Source of the DNA: an uncultured Anaerovibrio sp.
GTDB taxonomy: Bacteria; Bacillota; Negativicutes; Selenomonadales; Selenomonadaceae
Direction: 5' to 3'
Assembly (NCBI GenBank): GCA_900768695.1
Contig: CAAGDY010000424.1
Location: 1 to 17,469, forward strand
DNA: 17,469 nt
A model generated the notes under the pieces. It was not told where the DNA came from and did not search any database. It worked only from the letters and a program-made list of their open reading frames with translations. Below are positions 14,591 through 17,469 of this stretch, one piece after another. Made by a program: the position numbers and the translations under genes. Within the stretch, counting starts at the first letter, position 1; each line of letters opens with the position of its first letter.

Positions 14591-14654
14591 TACACCGTAC
14601 AGGTGATATGATTAACACGACGATATAAATCTGGTTTTGAGCAGGAGGAACAAC

Positions 14655-16259
14655 ATGGCAAAGTATATTTTCGTTACCGGCGGCGTAGTTTCATCTCTGG
14701 GCAAGGGCATTACGGCTGCTTCCCTGGGACGTTTGCTGAAAAATCGCGGTATCAAGGTTACTATTCAGAAGTTTGACCCGTATATAAATATTGACCCTGG
14801 CACCATGAGCCCTTATCAGCACGGTGAGGTTTTCGTTACCGATGATGGTGCGGAAACTGACCTGGATTTGGGGCATTATGAGCGCTTTATTGATATCAAT
14901 CTGACCAAGGGGTCCAATATAACTGCCGGCAAGGTTTATTGGAGCGTGCTGAACAAGGAGCGTCGCGGTGATTATCTGGGCAAGACCGTGCAAGTTATTC
15001 CTCATATCACCAACGAAATCAAGCAGCGTGTCTATGATGTGGCCGCTGATGACGGTGCTGATGTGGTTATTACCGAAATCGGCGGTACTGTAGGTGATAT
15101 CGAGTCCCTGCCGTTTATGGAGGCCATCCGCCAGGTGAAGAAGGAAGTGGGCAGGAATGATGTGCTGTACATCCATGTTACCCTGGTGCCGTATATTTCT
15201 GCTGCCGGTGAGCTGAAGACCAAGCCGACACAGCACAGCGTAAAGGAGTTGCGTGGCATCGGCATTCAGCCGGACATCCTGGTGTGCCGCGCCGAGAAGC
15301 CGCTCACCAAGGACATGAAGCAGAAGCTGGCCCTGTTCTGCGATGTAGAGGAGAAGGCCGTTATCGAGAACCTCACTGCCGACACCATCTATGAGGTACC
15401 GCTGATGATGCAGGAGGAGGGGCTTGACCGCATCGTGCTGGAGAAGCTGGGCATGGACTACAGCCCTGTGAACATGGACGAGTGGGCACAGATGGTCAAC
15501 AAGATTAAGAACCCGCAGAAGAAGGTCAAGGTTGCCGTGGTAGGCAAGTACGTAGAACTGCCGGATGCCTATATCTCCGTTACCGAGGCTCTGCATCATG
15601 CAGGCATTTACAATGATGCCTCTGTGAAGATTCACTGGGTGAACTCCGAGAAGCTGGAGGATGCCAACGTGGATATGGACGAGGAGTTTGCAGGCTGCAA
15701 GGGCATTTTGGTGCCGGGCGGCTTTGGTGACCGTGGTGTTGAGGGCAAGATTAAGGCTATCCAGTATGCCCGTGAGCATAAGCTGCCGTTCCTGGGACTG
15801 TGCCTGGGCATGCAGTGTGCCGTTATTGAGTTTGCCCGCCATGTCTGCGGCATGAACGGCGCTCACAGCACCGAGTTCAATTCCGAGACCGAGTATCCTG
15901 TCATCGACCTGATGGCTTCCCAGGTGGATGTAGAGGACAAGGGTGGCACTATGCGTCTGGGTGCATATCCTTGCAAGGTGCAGAAGGATACCAATACCTT
16001 TGAGACCTATGGACAGGAAATGATTAGCGAGCGCCATCGCCATCGCTATGAGTTCAACAATGCTTTCCGTCAGCAGCTTTCCGAGGCGGGCCTGGTGATT
16101 GCCGGTACTTTGCCGGATGACAGCCTGGTGGAAATCGTGGAGGTAAAGGACCATCCGTGGTTTGTGGCTTCCCAGTTCCATCCTGAGCTGAAGTCCCGTC
16201 CAAACCATCCGCATCCGCTGTTTAAGGGCTTTGTGACTGCGGCATTGAACGTTAAATAA
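14655..16259 (+). CDS. pyrG: CTP synthase
   Basis: 534 aa, the standard size. It makes CTP from UTP, ATP and glutamine, the last step of pyrimidine nucleotide synthesis. The N-terminal synthetase domain (~1-265) starts FVTGGVVSSLGKGITAASLG with the ATP loop and continues with KFDPYINIDPGTMSPYQHGE. The C-terminal class I glutaminase domain has the nucleophile C383 in LGLCLGMQ and the H509/E511 pair in SQFHPE. Start ATG 14655 has AGGAGGA (14643-14649) five bases upstream. No terminator or reiterative G-run leader of the Bacillus pyrG type lies in the 64 bases after rpoE, so it is probably cotranscribed with rpoE and not attenuated in that way. Confidence 0.97.
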   Translation: MAKYIFVTGGVVSSLGKGITAASLGRLLKNRGIKVTIQKFDPYINIDPGTMSPYQHGEVFVTDDGAETDLDLGHYERFIDINLTKGSNITAGKVYWSVLNKERRGDYLGKTVQVIPHITNEIKQRVYDVAADDGADVVITEIGGTVGDIESLPFMEAIRQVKKEVGRNDVLYIHVTLVPYISAAGELKTKPTQHSVKELRGIGIQPDILVCRAEKPLTKDMKQKLALFCDVEEKAVIENLTADTIYEVPLMMQEEGLDRIVLEKLGMDYSPVNMDEWAQMVNKIKNPQKKVKVAVVGKYVELPDAYISVTEALHHAGIYNDASVKIHWVNSEKLEDANVDMDEEFAGCKGILVPGGFGDRGVEGKIKAIQYAREHKLPFLGLCLGMQCAVIEFARHVCGMNGAHSTEFNSETEYPVIDLMASQVDVEDKGGTMRLGAYPCKVQKDTNTFETYGQEMISERHRHRYEFNNAFRQQLSEAGLVIAGTLPDDSLVEIVEVKDHPWFVASQFHPELKSRPNHPHPLFKGFVTAALNVK

Positions 16260-16290
16260 GTTTTGAATAATTTCAGTTTACTGTAGTGGG

Positions 16291-16339
16291 TGTACGATAT
16301 TTTTACGATGCAGAGAAATTCGTTTCTTTATTTCGTACA
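16291..16339 (+). repeat. Hairpin downstream of pyrG
   Basis: TGTACGA (16291-16297) pairs with TCGTACA (16333-16339); within it AGAAA (16314-16318) and TTTCT (16323-16327) close a TTCG tetraloop. No T run follows, so it is not a usual terminator. It may be the first domain of the structured region that begins 20 bases later. Confidence 0.5.
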
Positions 16340-16358
16340 GCCATGTTCCGACTATAAA

Positions 16359-16483
16359 AGGGATGAGCGGTGACAGTACCCGCCGAAAACACTCCTGTAC
16401 CTGGCGCCCGGCTTGTGTGTTGCCGGGCGCCGGGGCATAACAAAGGTTTTCGTAGAGTACAGCCCCGGCTCATCCCTCTTTTT
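16359..16483 (+). ncRNA. Structured RNA of unknown class upstream of iron-sulfur genes (leader or small RNA)
   Basis: A closing stem P1 joins GGGATGAGC (16360-16368) to GCTCATCCC (16468-16476) across ~100 nt. TTTTT (16479-16483) follows it, so P1 would itself act as a terminator. Inside, P3 is a perfect 10-bp hairpin (16403-16412 with 16422-16431). Two further perfect pairings cross each other: CGAAAAC (16384-16390) with GTTTTCG (16446-16452), and CTGTAC (16395-16400) with GTACAG (16457-16462). CCGGGGC (16430-16436) with GCCCCGG (16462-16468) competes with P1, P3 and the second of these. Such a set of exclusive pairings with a terminal U run suggests a transcription-controlling leader (riboswitch-like) or a stable small RNA. 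No class I know matches it. A TATAAA at 16353 is too close to P1 to be its promoter; transcription probably enters from pyrG. Confidence 0.55.
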
Positions 16484-16526
16484 ATTTTCAGGAGCTGCAA
16501 CGGGGAAAAAGGTAAGGAGGATAAGG

Positions 16527-16727
16527 ATGAGAGGGAAAAGATGTGCCAGGGCGGACAGGGAAGTATGTGTCGCTTGTGGTGCCTGCATGGATGAATGTCC
16601 GCGTGGTGCTATAGAAATATTGCAGGGGTGCTATGCCTCTATCAATGAGGATATGTGCCTGGGGTGCGGCAAATGTGCCGTGATTTGTCCGACAGGAGCC
16701 ATTGAAGTTGTGGATAGAGAGGGTTAA
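16527..16727 (+). CDS. 2[4Fe-4S] ferredoxin-like protein
   Basis: 66 aa. Two complete cluster motifs: C14-x2-C17-x2-C20-x3-C24-P and C44-x2-C47-x2-C50-x3-C54-P, each followed by the typical GAIE turn, so both cubane clusters can form as in clostridial ferredoxins. Extra cysteines C6 and C35 lie outside the motifs. It should be a soluble low-potential electron carrier, or the electron-input subunit for the membrane protein encoded next, one base after its stop. ATG 16527 has a perfect AAGGAGG (16514-16520) six bases upstream; the longer in-frame opening reaches back into the structured RNA and is not used. The RNA at 16359-16483 ends ~30 bases upstream and may control both genes. Confidence 0.9.
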   Translation: MRGKRCARADREVCVACGACMDECPRGAIEILQGCYASINEDMCLGCGKCAVICPTGAIEVVDREG

Positions 16728-16728
16728 T

Positions 16729-17358
16729 ATGGGCATGCGTAGCAATAATTATCAGGGAAAGCTAAAACATGGCAACAAGCATGGCGGGCACTGGTATGAT
16801 TACCTGTGGCTGTGGCCGGTTATCTATTTTTCACTTGGCTTTTTTAATATCCTTTTTGCCTGGCTGGGGATGATAGATTTTCTGGTGCCGTTGATTTTTG
16901 CTATTGCCGGAGGCAATAAAAATTTTTGTAATACCTACTGCGGACGGGGCAGGTTATTTACGTTTTTGGGCAGGGAGAGGGGCCTTTCCTCCGGGAAGCT
17001 CGCCCCGGCATGGCTTTATGCAGGGTGGTTCCGATATGGATTTATGGTCTTTTTCCTGTTTATGTTTGGCAGTGTAGTATTCCAGACATATCTTGTGGCA
17101 GGTGGTGCCGGTACGCTGGAGGAAGCTGTCAGTCTGCTATGGGCTATCCGGGTTCCCTGGCATTCGGCATATCCGGTTGGCATAGCTCCTGACTGGGTTG
17201 TGCAGTTCAGCTTTGGGTTTTACAGCCTCATGCTTACATCGGCCCTGATTGGATTGGTGGTTATGGCCCTGTACAGACCGAGAACATGGTGTACCTTCTG
17301 CCCTATGGGAACTATGACGCAGGGGATTTGCAAATTAAAAGCTGAAAATAAGGCTTAA
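16729..17358 (+). CDS. Membrane protein with NapH/CcoG-like cysteine motifs
   Basis: 209 aa with about four membrane spans (~26-45, 48-62, 105-128 and 160-182). Cysteines lie near the membrane: C67-x3-C71 in NKNFCNTYCGRGRLF, and C188-x2-C191-P with C201 in RTWCTFCPMGTMTQGIC. This resembles the Fer4_5-type membrane region of NapH, NosR and CcoG, where C-x-x-C-P motifs take part in electron transfer or metal handling. The family's full ferredoxin domain is missing here; the neighbouring ferredoxin gene, one base away, may provide it in trans. The likely role is passing electrons between a cytosolic ferredoxin and the membrane; the acceptor is unknown. ATG 16729 is chosen over 16702, with a weak GAGAGGG site upstream. 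No terminator is seen after it. Confidence 0.8.
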   Translation: MGMRSNNYQGKLKHGNKHGGHWYDYLWLWPVIYFSLGFFNILFAWLGMIDFLVPLIFAIAGGNKNFCNTYCGRGRLFTFLGRERGLSSGKLAPAWLYAGWFRYGFMVFFLFMFGSVVFQTYLVAGGAGTLEEAVSLLWAIRVPWHSAYPVGIAPDWVVQFSFGFYSLMLTSALIGLVVMALYRPRTWCTFCPMGTMTQGICKLKAENKA

Positions 17359-17397
17359 TATGTACTTGAGTAAATTTCAGTTTTTCGTTGTGCTTGA

Positions 17398-17427
17398 TTG
17401 TTACTTCGAGCATATATTGAGTATAAT
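17398..17427 (+). promoter_or_regulatory. Promoter for a gene beyond the window
   Basis: -35 TTGTTA (17398-17403), an 18-bp spacer and a perfect -10 TATAAT (17422-17427). No coding region of note lies after it within the 42 remaining bases. Confidence 0.6.
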
Positions 17428-17469
17428 TTGATATTTTGTGGCCTCTGTTCAGACATTTAAAAGGGACAG

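Noticed and set aside
14591..14654. Possible promoter (TATAAA at 14624) or CTP-dependent attenuator before pyrG.
   Set aside because: There is no -35 at a fitting distance, no initial G run and no terminator hairpin in the 64-base gap.
14691..16214. A 507-codon open frame on the minus strand opposite pyrG, and similar long minus frames opposite argS (12798-14138) and the kinase (3108-4625).
   Set aside because: They mirror highly conserved plus-strand genes, have no ribosome-binding sites or recognisable domains, and arise from the codon bias of the real genes.
16353..16358. TATAAA as -10 of a promoter for the ferredoxin operon.
   Set aside because: The -35 position (TTTCGT) is poor, and a start ~7 bases later would cut the 5' arm of the closing stem P1.
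16413..16526. N-terminal extension of the ferredoxin frame through the structured RNA.
   Set aside because: It has no ribosome-binding site and gives sequence unlike any ferredoxin; the AAGGAGG site points to ATG 16527.

Overview
The window looks like a chromosomal segment of a low-redundancy, roughly 50-55 % GC Firmicute-type bacterium. Supporting signs are the DUF1934-argS-rpoE(delta)-pyrG gene order, an NfeD-floA pair, a CheX-type chemotaxis phosphatase, AGGAGG ribosome-binding sites with many GTG/TTG starts, and sigma-A promoters with 17-bp spacers. My best guess, from memory of gene content and not from a search, is a motile anaerobe of the Negativicutes (Selenomonas-like). No phage, insertion sequence or CRISPR array is visible.

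Layout. 1-636: 3' part of a SEC-C zinc-motif protein with its terminator. 732-4685: an operon that reads as a complete phosphorelay: a REC/HD-GYP c-di-GMP phosphodiesterase, a single-domain Hpt protein and a cytosolic hybrid histidine kinase. 4732-5101: a tRNA-Asn/Glu/Val cluster with promoter and terminator. 5130-7098: an 84-aa NfeD-like OB-fold protein, flotillin FloA and a proline-rich single-span membrane protein. 7045-8071: a GtrB-type glycosyltransferase whose promoter lies inside the preceding terminator. 8072-8262: an intergenic segment with two Fur-like palindromes over a promoter and a probable ~93-nt small RNA. 8321-8719 (minus strand): a GtrA-type membrane protein. 8856-10445: PutP sodium/proline symporter. 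10581-11932: a REC-CheX fusion followed by a stand-alone CheX. 11943-16259: DUF1934, argS, rpoE (delta) and pyrG as one likely operon. 16291-16483: a strongly structured RNA region. 16527-17358: a 2[4Fe-4S] ferredoxin and a membrane protein with cysteine motifs of the NapH/CcoG kind. A promoter at 17398-17427 points to a gene beyond the window.

The parts most worth following up are the two candidate non-coding RNAs: the Fur-boxed small RNA at 8170-8262, which has a C-rich anti-Shine-Dalgarno stretch, and the pseudoknot-capable RNA at 16359-16483 upstream of the iron-sulfur genes. Next come the paired CheX phosphatase modules, the phosphorelay that should set c-di-GMP levels, and the delta subunit without an acidic tail. 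All functional statements are read from sequence motifs by eye; no database search or folding program was run.
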